DNA of 64,000 nt from Flavobacteriales bacterium (GTDB lineage: Bacteria; Bacteroidota; Bacteroidia; Flavobacteriales_F; PHOS-HE28): contig JAHBUL010000004.1 of the NCBI GenBank assembly GCA_019638085.1, positions 1 to 64,000 of the forward strand. The letters are read 5' to 3'. The notes under the pieces are model-generated. The model did not search any database, was not told the DNA's origin, and saw only the letters and a list, made by a program, of their open reading frames with translations. Position numbers and translations under genes: made by a program. Below are positions 18,092-26,135 of this stretch, piece after piece (within the stretch, counting starts at the first letter, position 1; each line of letters begins with the position of its first letter).

Positions 18092-18669
18092 AAAAGCTGC
18101 CACGAGCATTCTATGCCCGCCCCGACGTGGTGGCGGTGGCCCGTGAACTGCTCGGCAAAGTGTTGGTGACACGGTTTGACGGGATCATCACTTCGGGCGT
18201 GATCACTGAGACCGAGGCCTACATGGGTGCCGGTGATCGTGCCTCACACGCCTATGGTGGTAAGGTGACGCCTAGGAACAAAGTGATGTACGGTGAATCC
18301 GGAGTAGCCTACGTTTATCTGTGCTATGGCATCCACCACCTCTTCAACGTGGTGACCAATGCGCCGGGTATTGCGCATGCCGTATTGGTGCGTGCCATCC
18401 ATCCGCTAAAAGGAAAGGATATGATGCTCCAGCGACGGAAGAGCACCAAGCTTACCACAGGTGGACCGGGTACGCTTACCCAAGCATTGGGTATCCTTAC
18501 TGAACATAGCGGGACCGACCTGCTCGGCGACCTGATCACCATTGAAGACCACAAGATCATCGTACCCGATAACGAAGTCATCATCGGTCCTCGTATCGGC
18601 GTGGACTACGCCGGTGAGGATGCCTATCTTCCTTATCGTTTCCATTTTCATCCCCACATACTTGAATGA
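18088..18669 (+). CDS. mpg: DNA-3-methyladenine glycosylase (AAG/MPG family)
   Basis: 193 residues, the normal size for the bacterial AAG-type base-excision enzyme. Signature stretches are PRAFYARPDVVAVARELLGK, ITETEAYMGAGDRASHAYGG (active-site Glu), NKVMYGESGVAYVYLCYGIH and the GPGTLTQALGI segment. It removes alkylated purines, leaving abasic sites. The ATG at 18088 overlaps the stop of recQ (ATGA) and its own stop overlaps fmt in the same way, so a DNA-repair pair is translationally coupled and continues into fmt. Confidence 0.95.
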   Translation: MKKLPRAFYARPDVVAVARELLGKVLVTRFDGIITSGVITETEAYMGAGDRASHAYGGKVTPRNKVMYGESGVAYVYLCYGIHHLFNVVTNAPGIAHAVLVRAIHPLKGKDMMLQRRKSTKLTTGGPGTLTQALGILTEHSGTDLLGDLITIEDHKIIVPDNEVIIGPRIGVDYAGEDAYLPYRFHFHPHILE

Positions 18670-19622
18670 ACAGACGGATACTTTTCATGGGTACGCCGGC
18701 ATTTGCCGTAGCCTCGCTCAATGCACTGATTGAGGCCAAGCTCGATGTGGTCGCCGTGGTGACCGCTCCGGACCGACCTGCGGGCAGGGGGCGGCAATTG
18801 CGCATGAGCGCTGTGAAGGAGCGCGCCTTGGAACTCAGGCTTCCCATCCTGCAGCCGGAGAACCTCAAGGACATCGAGTTCCACAAGCAGTTGGATGCCT
18901 TGAATGCATCCTTATATGTAGTGGTCGCATTCCGCATGTTGCCGGAAGCGGTTTGGAACAGGCCGGAGCGCGGCACCCTGAACCTCCATGCTTCCATGCT
19001 GCCGAACTATCGCGGAGCAGCGCCGATCAATTGGGCGCTGATCAATGGTGAAACGCACACGGGTCTCACGACTTTCTTCATCAACAGCAAGATCGACACG
19101 GGCGATATCCTACTGCGCGAAGTAGTGGAGATCAAGCCACAGGAAAACGCCGGGGAGTTGCATGACCGCATGATGCAGATCGGCGCCACACTTTTGGTAC
19201 ATACCGTAAAGAATGTTCTGGACGGGACGGTGGAGCCTATCATGCAGACCGACTTCGTCGGTGACGATGTACATGACGCACCCAAGCTCACCCCGGAGAA
19301 TTGCCGACTGGACTGGAGCCTTTCGGCACAGCGCAACCACGATCATATCCGTGGTCTCTCCCCTGCTCCCGGCGCATGGACCCATTGGAAAGAGAAGGAC
19401 CATCCCGATCGCCAGTTCAAGGTGCTCTCGGCGCAGGTGGCCACGGACAGTGGTAAGCATCATGTTCCGGGAACAGTGACCATTAGCAATGGTCGTCTGT
19501 TGATCCATTGCGGCAAGGGGGTGATCGAAGCGCTTGAGATCCAGATGCAAGGCAAGCGCCCCATGGATGCGAGCTCATTCCTGCGCGGATTGCAGCGGCG
19601 AACCGGTATTACTGTGGGCTGA
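18666..19622 (+). CDS. fmt: methionyl-tRNA formyltransferase
   Basis: 318 residues. It transfers a formyl group from 10-formyl-tetrahydrofolate to initiator Met-tRNA. The N-terminal formyltransferase domain shows ILFMGTPAFAVASL, TAPDRPAGRGR and the catalytic Asn/His/Asp environment LNLHASMLPNYRGAAPI plus the downstream KIDTGDILL. The C-terminal OB-like domain starts near residue 205. It is coupled to mpg by an ATGA overlap. In many bacteria fmt follows def; no def gene is visible here. Confidence 0.95.
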   Translation: MNRRILFMGTPAFAVASLNALIEAKLDVVAVVTAPDRPAGRGRQLRMSAVKERALELRLPILQPENLKDIEFHKQLDALNASLYVVVAFRMLPEAVWNRPERGTLNLHASMLPNYRGAAPINWALINGETHTGLTTFFINSKIDTGDILLREVVEIKPQENAGELHDRMMQIGATLLVHTVKNVLDGTVEPIMQTDFVGDDVHDAPKLTPENCRLDWSLSAQRNHDHIRGLSPAPGAWTHWKEKDHPDRQFKVLSAQVATDSGKHHVPGTVTISNGRLLIHCGKGVIEALEIQMQGKRPMDASSFLRGLQRRTGITVG

Positions 19623-19773
19623 ACATCCGGTACTGAACAAGGCCTATTCCGGACCGAAAGCACAAAACGCCTATTGCCGACAGTCGAAACCCTTGGTATC
19701 AGTGGAAAAGCGGGCGACTTATGAACAAATGGCCCCATTTTTCAACATTTCCCGCACGAACCTCGGGAAACCC

Positions 19774-19803
19774 TTGACAGCAGGGCCTTCGCGGATACAT
19801 TTG
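19774..19803 (+). promoter_or_regulatory. promoter of the HU gene
   Basis: TTGACA starts at 19774 and TACATTTG is at 19796-19803; the gap from TTG to TA is 19 nt. This is a full match to the Bacteroidota -33 TTG / -7 TAnnTTTG promoter and gives a leader of about 35-40 nt before the HU start codon. Confidence 0.72.
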
Positions 19804-19844
19804 CGACGAGTCTTCAAACAAACACCCAAAAACAATCAAAAAAC

Positions 19845-20123
19845 ATGGGCATGAACAAAGCAGAATTGATCGAGTCGATCGCCGCTGAGGCGAAGATCTC
19901 CAAGGCGGACGCCAAGCGTGCCTTGGACGCATTCGTGAACAACACCACGAAGGCATTGAAGAAAGGTGATCGCGTGGCCCTCGTTGGCTTCGGCACCTTC
20001 AGCGTCACCAAGCGTGCAGCCCGCAAAGGTCGCAACCCACAGACCGGCAAGGAGATCAAGATCGCTGCCAAGAAAGTGGTGAAGTTCAAGGCCGGTGCGG
20101 ACTTGAGCAAGAAGGTGAAATAA
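19845..20123 (+). CDS. hup: HU-family DNA-binding protein
   Basis: 92 residues (or 90 from the second ATG at 19851). The homodimeric histone-like protein binds and bends DNA and compacts the nucleoid. It shows the full HU pattern: [21 protein letters not shown] helices, the [11 protein letters not shown] core, and the beta-ribbon arm [18 protein letters not shown] with the intercalating Pro of RNPQTG. It is a single-gene transcript by its own promoter (19774-19803) and terminator (20141-20176). Two further lysine-rich, H1-like proteins are encoded in this window (21332 and 31624). Confidence 0.96.
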   Translation: MGMNKAELIESIAAEAKISKADAKRALDAFVNNTTKALKKGDRVALVGFGTFSVTKRAARKGRNPQTGKEIKIAAKKVVKFKAGADLSKKVK

Positions 20124-20140
20124 GAACCATCCTATTTTGA

Positions 20141-20176
20141 GAAAAGGTCCTCCATTCGTGGGGGACCTTTTCTTTT
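20141..20176 (+). terminator. rho-independent terminator after the HU gene
   Basis: GAAAAGGTCC (20141-20150) pairs with GGACCTTTTC (20163-20172), and the loop region can extend pairing; the stem runs into TTTT. It lies 17 nt after the HU stop codon and before trmH. Confidence 0.8.
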
Positions 20177-20199
20177 GTACCCACATCATATCCCCTATC

Positions 20200-20892
20200 A
20201 TGTTCACCGACGCCGAGCGCTATGCCCAACTCGCTCCCTTCATTTCGGAAAACAAGCGTGAACTCTTCGAGCGCATCGCGAACGAGCGGACCCGCCATGT
20301 AACCGTGGTACTCGAGGACATCTACCAACCGCACAATGCCAGTGCCGTGGTGCGCACTGCGGACCTGCTCGGGGTGCAGGATATCCATATCATAGAGAAC
20401 AGGAACAAGTACACCGTGAACCCCGACGTGACGCTGGGTTCCTCCAAGTGGACGGACATGATCCGCTATCGCGAACGCGATACCGATAATGCGATGGCCT
20501 GCGTGGCACGGTTGAAGGCGGGCGGCTATCGCATTGTGGCCACCTCACCGCGGGCGGAGAGTGTGACCCCGGAATCCATTCCATTGGATACGCCCATGGC
20601 CTTCTGTTTCGGCACCGAGCTCACCGGGCTTAGTGATGCCATGCTGGCGCAGGCGGACACCTTCCTTCGGATACCCATGCATGGCTTCACCGAGAGCTTC
20701 AACATCTCCGTTTCAGCAGCGATCGTACTCTATACCGTGATGCAACGCTTGCATAACAGCGATGTGAATTGGCGATTGAGTGCGAAGGAACTTGATGCGT
20801 TGAAATTGTCATGGGCGCGCAAGACGGTACGATCCGCACATTTGCTTGAAGCGCGTTTCGATCAAGAGGCGAAGGACCAGCGCAAAAAATGA
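20200..20892 (+). CDS. trmH: SpoU/TrmH-family tRNA 2'-O-methyltransferase
   Basis: 230 residues from ATG 20200. It is a SPOUT-class enzyme, most like TrmH, which methylates the 2'-OH of G18 in the tRNA D-loop. Motif 1 is VVLEDIYQPHNASAVVRTAD (catalytic Arg), motif 2 CFGTELTGLSD and motif 3 MHGFTESFNISVSAAIVLY, all complete. A TTG at 20137 would extend the protein 21 residues, but that segment lies inside the HU terminator, so 20200 is preferred. Annotation as TrmH over RlmB or TrmL rests on the N-terminal helix and the C-terminal helical extension (WRLSAKELDALKLSWARKTV). Confidence 0.88.
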   Translation: MFTDAERYAQLAPFISENKRELFERIANERTRHVTVVLEDIYQPHNASAVVRTADLLGVQDIHIIENRNKYTVNPDVTLGSSKWTDMIRYRERDTDNAMACVARLKAGGYRIVATSPRAESVTPESIPLDTPMAFCFGTELTGLSDAMLAQADTFLRIPMHGFTESFNISVSAAIVLYTVMQRLHNSDVNWRLSAKELDALKLSWARKTVRSAHLLEARFDQEAKDQRKK

Positions 20893-21298
20893 AACCGGAA
20901 GTACAACGTATCTCCACGTCGCTCGGCGACGGGTATTGAGCGTAAAGCGCATGCCCCTTCTCCTGAGATGATCATGCAGGTGGATCATCTTCTCGCGCGA
21001 TGTTCCAACTCCTTGCATCATGTGACCATCTGCTTCCGCATCATTTTTTTCTTGCGGACATCACTTATTTGCATCACGTCCATCCCTCATTCAATAATGT
21101 TATTCCCACTGTGGGATCGCCACGACCATACATCAACGCACCTCTGAAAGCCAAGAGATACCAAGGCTTTCAGAGCGATGCTCGAAAAGGTGACCGATGT
21201 GTTCGATCGCGATCCACGTCATTCATCGTCATGGTTCTTAACACAGATACGTGGAGAAATGAAACACCTGCAACACTGTGTGCGTTACAGGTTGCGGA
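20893..21298. other. intergenic region, no gene seen
   Basis: An 8-bp inverted repeat, AGATGATC (20966-20973) with GATCATCT (20983-20990), lies near the end of trmH but has no clear T-run. The remainder is less GC-rich than the surrounding genes and shows no coding character up to the promoter of the next gene. Confidence 0.45.
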
Positions 21299-21306
21299 TA
21301 GATTTG
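21299..21306 (+). promoter_or_regulatory. candidate -7 promoter box of the bTHX gene
   Basis: TAGATTTG matches TAnnTTTG. The -33 position holds TGTG rather than a clean TTG. The start codon follows 25 nt downstream. Confidence 0.42.
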
Positions 21307-21331
21307 GATCAAATCCTAAACACTCCAGACA

Positions 21332-21673
21332 ATGGGTAAAGGTGATATGAAGACGAAGAAAGGCAAGCGTACCGCTGGCAGCACAGGCAAGGCTCGTCCT
21401 GCCAAGAAGCGCACGGTAGCCACTGCCAAGAAGGCTGCAGCGAAGAAGGCTGCGCCGAAGAAAAAAGCAGCGCCGAAGAAGGCAGCCGCTAAAAAAGCAG
21501 CGCCGAAGAAGGCAGCAGCTAAAAAGGCAGCGCCGAAGAAGGCAGCCGCTAAAAAGCCAGTAGCCAAGAAGGCCGCAGCCAAGAAGGCAGCGCCGAAAAA
21601 GGCAGCAGCCAAAAAGCCGGCAGCCAAGAAGAAGGCAGCGCCGAAGAAAAAGGCAGCGGCCAAGAAGAAGTAA
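21332..21673 (+). CDS. ribosomal protein bTHX with a histone H1-like tail
   Basis: 113 residues. The first 27 (MGKGDMKTKKGKRTAGSTGK, then ARPAKKR) align along their length with the 30S protein THX first described in Thermus, sharing MGKGD, GK, G, GK, RP and KK. From residue ~28 onward the protein is almost only Ala, Lys and Pro in KKAA(P/A) units, as in histone H1 C-terminal tails and bacterial H1-like proteins. bTHX normally stops after about 25-30 residues, so the tail of ~86 residues is an addition. The DNA is correspondingly repetitive, from about 21425 to 21670. A possible promoter box (21299) and a strong terminator (21697) frame it as a single-gene transcript. Confidence 0.8.
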   Translation: MGKGDMKTKKGKRTAGSTGKARPAKKRTVATAKKAAAKKAAPKKKAAPKKAAAKKAAPKKAAAKKAAPKKAAAKKPVAKKAAAKKAAPKKAAAKKPAAKKKAAPKKKAAAKKK

Positions 21674-21696
21674 GCGGCACAGTGCTACAGAAGCAA

Positions 21697-21722
21697 AGAC
21701 CCCCGAGAAATCGGGGGTCTTC
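21697..21722 (+). terminator. rho-independent terminator after the bTHX gene
   Basis: A perfect 10-bp stem AGACCCCCGA/TCGGGGGTCT with a GAAA tetraloop lies 24 nt past the stop codon. The T-run is weak (TCTTCT). It may also act on the convergent pdxH transcript. Confidence 0.75.
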
Positions 21723-21753
21723 TGCATTATGGAGGTACGTGCTTACCGCGTGA

Positions 21754-22398
21754 TCACGGTTGCAAGCGCATGCGTTGCCAACTTCCATCCTGGAAACGCT
21801 CGAAGGCAAGTCGATCATGCAAGCGGCTCTCTCTACCCTGCCAGAATTCAATGCGTACGGGCCGCACCAATATGCCTCCCCAATGTTCCGGACGTGGGAC
21901 CTCTTGTCCTTCGAAACGTTCGCTCCATCGTGCAAACCGTTCTTCCATCGCCTCACGATCTTCCACAGTGCGGCTTTGATCACTACTCCAAGCACCGATC
22001 CGGCTGGCGCGCGGACGCGATGCGAAGTATGCATCACTCTCTTCCGCAGGCAGCTTCACAGCCTTGCCTTCCACACGCACCTGCCGCTCCAATACCGGCC
22101 AGAAAAAAGTGAGCGCTGCCCGGGGATCACGTTCCAGGTCCATCGCCTTTCGGCTGTTGTAGTTGGTGTAGAACACGAATCCGCGTGTGTCAGCCTGGCG
22201 CAATAACACCACCCGGCAACTGATGCTCGCACTGCCGACAGTGGATAGCATCATTCCATTGTGATCGGGCTGCCCGCTCCGTTCCGCTTCATCCAACCAT
22301 TCCAGGAACACCTTCATCGGATCCGTGCCCGCCGTTTCTTCCGAGAGTGAACCCTTACCGTATTCAGATCTCAATTCCACCTTACGTTCCTCACTCAT
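21754..22398 (-). CDS. pdxH: pyridoxamine 5'-phosphate oxidase
   Basis: 214 residues, the usual length. This FMN enzyme oxidises pyridoxamine or pyridoxine 5'-phosphate to PLP. Family sequences are visible: LRSEYGKGSL at the N terminus, CRVVLLRQADTRGFVFYTNY, SRKAMDLERDPRAALTFFWP (FMN contacts), QVRVEGKAVKL, and the C-terminal WGGILVRPVRIEFWQGRESRLHDR with the substrate-binding RLHDR. It is divergent from the YqgE/AlgH gene with about 80 nt between starts. Confidence 0.95.
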   Translation of the reverse strand: MSEERKVELRSEYGKGSLSEETAGTDPMKVFLEWLDEAERSGQPDHNGMMLSTVGSASISCRVVLLRQADTRGFVFYTNYNSRKAMDLERDPRAALTFFWPVLERQVRVEGKAVKLPAEESDAYFASRPRASRIGAWSSDQSRTVEDREAMEERFARWSERFEGQEVPRPEHWGGILVRPVRIEFWQGRESRLHDRLAFERFQDGSWQRMRLQP

Positions 22399-22476
22399 GG
22401 CCTCGTGTTTTATCCGATGCGGCGAAGTTACCGGTCCGCCATCACAGCGGGATCACGTACTTTTAAACCATTGCCC

Positions 22477-23064
22477 ATGGCCCACGACCCCCTCGATCTC
22501 GATCCGCCCAATCCCTTGCCCCCACAGCCTGGTACTCTTCTGGTGAGTGGACCATTCCTTGCCGACCCGTACTTCCGAAGAGCAGTGATACTGCTGTGCA
22601 TGCATGACGATGAAGGTTCCTTCGGCCTTGTCCTGAACCGCCCGATCGATATGGCCGTGGCCGACCTGATGGAGGAAATGCCGAACGTACCCTGCCCGGT
22701 GGGCCTTGGTGGGCCGGTGCAAAGCGGCAACCTGTTCTACTTGCACACGCTGGCCCCACGTATTGAAGGGAGCCTGCACGTAGTGGACGATATCCATATG
22801 GGGGGCGACTATGAACAACTGCGTGCGGTACTGGCCGCAGCACCGAAGCTCGCCAAGCATGTACGCTTCTTCGTGGGCTATAGTGGTTGGGGAGAAGGTC
22901 AATTGAACAAGGAGATCGAGCAACGTGCTTGGCTTGTTCATCCGGCCAACAAGCGCTTGGTGATGCAGGCGCGCACCACCGACCTCTGGGCGGAGACCTT
23001 GCGCATCATGGGCCCTGCCTATGCTCCGCTCGCGAATTTCCCGGAGGATCCGTCGCTCAACTAG
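22477..23064 (+). CDS. YqgE/AlgH family protein
   Basis: 195 residues. I recognise the family from PGTLLVSGPFLADPYFRRAVILL, GSFGLVLNRPI, VGLGGPVQ, VRFFVGYSGWGEGQL and WLVHPA. The function of the family is unsettled; AlgH was named for an effect on alginate synthesis in Pseudomonas. The start at ATG 22477 gives MAHDPLDLDPPNPLPP; an upstream GTG- or ATG-type extension would run into the pdxH leader. The 3' end overlaps the convergent aminotransferase gene by 4 nt. Confidence 0.88.
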   Translation: MAHDPLDLDPPNPLPPQPGTLLVSGPFLADPYFRRAVILLCMHDDEGSFGLVLNRPIDMAVADLMEEMPNVPCPVGLGGPVQSGNLFYLHTLAPRIEGSLHVVDDIHMGGDYEQLRAVLAAAPKLAKHVRFFVGYSGWGEGQLNKEIEQRAWLVHPANKRLVMQARTTDLWAETLRIMGPAYAPLANFPEDPSLN

Positions 23065-23903
23065 CTCAACACTTTCTTCACCAACAAGTCCTGCAAGCGC
23101 AGCGCCATGCGATGGCCGTACCGCTTAGTGCGATATGCTCCCACCCACTGCACACCCGATGGTGCGTTGGTGAAGAAGAGTTCATCGGCCACCAGCAGGT
23201 TCTGCGGATTGAGTGAACTCTCGTAGACTTTGATGCCATTCTCCAAAGCGATGTTGATCACTTGCATGCGCATGATGCCACCCAAGCAGCCATCACTAAG
23301 TGGAGGCGTGTACAGCACGCCATTGCTGACGATAAAGAGGTTGCCGGAACTGCTCTCGATGATATTGCCGCGATCATTCTGAAGGAGGCAATTGTCCAAG
23401 TGATGTTCGATGCTCCACAGGCTCGCCATCACATACAATTGAGAGTCCAAGGTCTTGTGTACTGAGAGCAGATTCACCGGCTTACGCATCTCGGGGTAAA
23501 GGTCCACAGTGTATCCCCGTTCGTTCAGGATGTACGTTTCACGCTCCACTGGGAAGAGTTCCAACGCGAAGGCACCCGTATTACGCTCCGGCCTGAAATA
23601 GCCCGCTGAATCACGGAACACCGTAAGGCGACAACGTGCATTCACCATTTCGTTCCGCTCGATCAGTTCACTGATCGCCATCTCCAATTGATCGCGACCG
23701 AGACCCTTGGGCATCTCGATCCGAAGCACCTTCAACCCTTCCATCAAGCGGGCCCAGTGGGCATCAAGGAAACAGGCCCGCCCACGCACGATCCGCATGG
23801 TCTCGAATACGCCGTCGCCATAATGGAAGGCCCGGTTGTCCAATGGGATCACCGGTTCATCGCCGGGATAGAGCTTTCCGTTCAGGTTCACAAATGCTGC
23901 CAT
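23061..23903 (-). CDS. class IV PLP aminotransferase / aminodeoxychorismate lyase-like
   Basis: 280 residues, fold type IV, PLP-dependent. The text PLDNRAFHYGDGVFETMRIV is the classic opening of PabC (4-amino-4-deoxychorismate lyase) and D-amino acid transaminases, and the PLP lysine is in LLSVHKTLDS. The phosphate-binding region includes NIIESSSGNLFIV and the later LSDGCLGGIMR. Product choice between PabC, D-Ala aminotransferase and BCAT-like activity cannot be made from motifs alone. Its start overlaps the stop of gmhB by one base (TGATG), so it is translated with that gene and the rhomboid gene. Confidence 0.85.
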   Translation of the reverse strand: MAAFVNLNGKLYPGDEPVIPLDNRAFHYGDGVFETMRIVRGRACFLDAHWARLMEGLKVLRIEMPKGLGRDQLEMAISELIERNEMVNARCRLTVFRDSAGYFRPERNTGAFALELFPVERETYILNERGYTVDLYPEMRKPVNLLSVHKTLDSQLYVMASLWSIEHHLDNCLLQNDRGNIIESSSGNLFIVSNGVLYTPPLSDGCLGGIMRMQVINIALENGIKVYESSLNPQNLLVADELFFTNAPSGVQWVGAYRTKRYGHRMALRLQDLLVKKVLS

Positions 23904-24400
23904 CAGATCATTCCTTCATGTTGCAATAGAGGCATCAACTTCTGGTTCGGCGCTACCAGCACACCACGGACACCCACACTGTTCGCGGCATCCACATCCC
24001 GTTGGCGGTCGCCCACCATCAGCGAACGCGATGGGTCGATGTGGAACCGTGCCAAAGCGCGTTCAACCAACAGACCACCTGGCTTTCGGCAGAGGCATAG
24101 ACCTTGTGAGGGATGATGGGGGCAGTAATACACGGCGTCAAGATGAGTGCCCTGTAAGGCAAGCTGTCGGTGAAGATATTCATGAAGCCGCGCTACGTCC
24201 GCATGTCCATACAGGCCAAGACCGATCCCGCTCTGGTTGGTGATCACGATCACAAGGAGCCCTGCTTCCTGCGCAGCCTTCACTGCTTCGGCCACGCCCG
24301 GCAGGATCTCAAAATCCTCCATCCGCCAAGTATGCGATCCGCGCTCGCGGTTGATCACACCGTCGCGATCAAGAAAAAGTGCAGCTCTTCCCTCTCCCAT
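23903..24400 (-). CDS. gmhB: HAD phosphatase, GmhB-like (heptose bisphosphatase)
   Basis: 165 residues from ATG 24400; a start at 24418 would add six. HAD superfamily with FLDRDGVINRE (nucleophile and acid Asp), VIVITNQSGIG, and the zinc site YYCPHHP...CLCRKP that sets GmhB and histidinol-phosphatase relatives apart, then MVGDRQRDVDAANSVG. GmhB removes the C7 phosphate of D-glycero-D-manno-heptose 1,7-bisphosphate on the way to ADP-heptose for LPS core. No other heptose genes are adjacent, so HisB-N-type activity remains possible. It begins one base after the rhomboid stop if 24400 is used, and overlaps it by 17 nt if 24418 is used. Confidence 0.85.
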   Translation of the reverse strand: MGEGRAALFLDRDGVINRERGSHTWRMEDFEILPGVAEAVKAAQEAGLLVIVITNQSGIGLGLYGHADVARLHEYLHRQLALQGTHLDAVYYCPHHPSQGLCLCRKPGGLLVERALARFHIDPSRSLMVGDRQRDVDAANSVGVRGVLVAPNQKLMPLLQHEGMI

Positions 24401-24401
24401 A

Positions 24402-25013
24402 TCAAAAACCGACCACATCGAAGAAGTGGCTCACCACATGCGGTCCCAGGATGGCGGTGAAGGCGATCCCATAGAGCGCGCCGAAGTAGTGGGCATCATG
24501 CGCGATGTTGCCCTGCCCGCGCTTGCTCATGTACCATTCATACGCCAAGTAAAGTCCACCGAAGATCCAAGCTGCCATGGGAATGGGCAGGAAGATCAGC
24601 ATCAACTTCGTGTCAGGATGAAGCAGAATGAAGGAAAACACCACAGCTGAAGTGGCGCCCGAAGCACCCACCGCACGGTAGTTGGGATCATGCCGGTGTT
24701 TGAAATAACCGGGAAGGGAGCTCAGGACGATGCCACCCAGATAAAGGATGAGGTAAGGGATCAGGGGGTCGCGTCCGGTCAACTCGCCATAGGCGTTCTC
24801 CACAGCTGTGCCGAACATCCACAACACATACATATTCACCAGCAGATGCATCACGCTGCCGTGAACGAAGCCATGTGAGATGAAGCGGAACCAATCCTTG
24901 CGCTCGTGCATCACGAACGGCTGGAACAGCAAGTTCGTGAACAATTGCTGGTTGTTGAGCGCCGCCATGGAGACCAGCACCGTTACCACTATAATGACCA
25001 GGGTGATCGACAT
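24402..25013 (-). CDS. rhomboid-family intramembrane serine protease
   Basis: 203 residues with about six membrane segments. Nucleophile Ser118 lies in GASGATSAV and the paired His175 in HDAHYFGALYG. The upstream SHGFVHGSVMHLLVNMYVLW carries the HGSxxHLxxN segment of the oxyanion region. Rhomboids cleave transmembrane substrates within the bilayer; the substrate here is unknown. It is the first gene of a short coupled run, rhomboid - gmhB - class IV aminotransferase. Confidence 0.93.
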   Translation of the reverse strand: MSITLVIIVVTVLVSMAALNNQQLFTNLLFQPFVMHERKDWFRFISHGFVHGSVMHLLVNMYVLWMFGTAVENAYGELTGRDPLIPYLILYLGGIVLSSLPGYFKHRHDPNYRAVGASGATSAVVFSFILLHPDTKLMLIFLPIPMAAWIFGGLYLAYEWYMSKRGQGNIAHDAHYFGALYGIAFTAILGPHVVSHFFDVVGF

Positions 25014-25097
25014 GGGCGCAAGTTAGCTGTGTGCCCGGACAGGTACGCTCCTGCACGGATGATCCAGGTTCCTTCAATACAGGAGGCAGCCTACCGA

Positions 25098-26135
25098 CTA
25101 TTTGCCGCGTTCGACGAAGAATAGTTCGCGCTCTCCCATTCCCTTAAGACCGATCAATCCGCGAGGTTCAACCCGAAGGTCCGGAGACCTCAATCGCCCA
25201 TGGGTAGCCGTGGTAATGGTAACCCGCATCGGCTCCGATGAACTTTCCACGCGTGCGGCAAAATTCACGTCCTCACCGAATATGTCGTACTGGTAGTGAT
25301 GCGCTCCGACTATGCCAGCGATCACGGAACCGGAATGCACCCCTATCCGCACTTTCCAAGCGGGTCCATTGCCTGTGCTTCGCCGTTTAAGGTGGTCGAT
25401 CATATCCAAAGCTGCATGAACCCCGCGGTCCGCGTGATCAAACAATGGCCGGTTCAGACCCACAAGGCCCATATAGGCATCGCCGATCGTCTTGAAACGC
25501 TGTCCACCGCGCTCCTCCATGATATTGTCGAAGGCGCTGAACAGATCCGACAGTTCATCCAATAAGGTCTCTTTGGGCAATTGCTCGGTGAATGTCGTAA
25601 AGTCCACAAGGTCGCAAAAAATGAAGCTGAGCTCATTGATCTGTTCCGGCCGTGCAGTGCCTGTGGAGACCAACTGATGGACCACCCTGCGCGGCAGGAA
25701 ATTGGTGAGCAGATGCTCTGTTTTTTTACGTTCACTCACAAGCTCCAGCTGCGTGTTGACGCGGGCCAGGAAGATCACCGGGTCGAATGGCTTCGCGATA
25801 TAGTCCGAAGCGCCTGCCTCAAACCCCTTGGCTTCGCTACCGGGGTCATTCAGTGAGGTCAGGAAAATGATCGGGATCCCTTTGGTCCGGTCCTTGGCCT
25901 TCAATATTCTACATACTTCATGGCCATCCATCCCCGGCATTACCACGTCCAGTAAGATCAGGTCGGGCAGTTGTTCACTCCCCACGAGCTCCAAGGCTTG
26001 CGCTCCGGACTTCGCCACCTTCACCCGGTAGTCCTGGCCTAAAAGCCCCACCATCATGGTGAGGCTTTCAGAGGAATCATCGACAAGCAAAAGCGTCTGC
26101 TTTTCCTTGCTCATGATATTGCTTGCCCGGCTCAT
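25098..26135 (-). CDS. response regulator with class III adenylyl cyclase output
   Basis: 345 residues from ATG 26135. Receiver domain at 12-130: acidic pair DD19-20, phospho-accepting Asp63 (LLDVVMPGMDG), and Lys115 (IAKPFD). A short helical linker follows (about 130-165), then a class III cyclase domain. Metal ligands are Asp175 (FIFCDLVDFT) and Asp219 (KTIGDAYM). The purine-specifying pair is Lys215 and Asp284 (QYDIFG), the pattern of adenylyl rather than guanylyl cyclases. The transition-state residues Asn291 and Arg295 (VNFAARV) are present. All residues needed for cAMP synthesis are therefore in place. The ATG overlaps the stop of the hybrid kinase gene (ATGA), so kinase and regulator are produced together. 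Confidence 0.92.
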   Translation of the reverse strand: MSRASNIMSKEKQTLLLVDDSSESLTMMVGLLGQDYRVKVAKSGAQALELVGSEQLPDLILLDVVMPGMDGHEVCRILKAKDRTKGIPIIFLTSLNDPGSEAKGFEAGASDYIAKPFDPVIFLARVNTQLELVSERKKTEHLLTNFLPRRVVHQLVSTGTARPEQINELSFIFCDLVDFTTFTEQLPKETLLDELSDLFSAFDNIMEERGGQRFKTIGDAYMGLVGLNRPLFDHADRGVHAALDMIDHLKRRSTGNGPAWKVRIGVHSGSVIAGIVGAHHYQYDIFGEDVNFAARVESSSEPMRVTITTATHGRLRSPDLRVEPRGLIGLKGMGERELFFVERGK

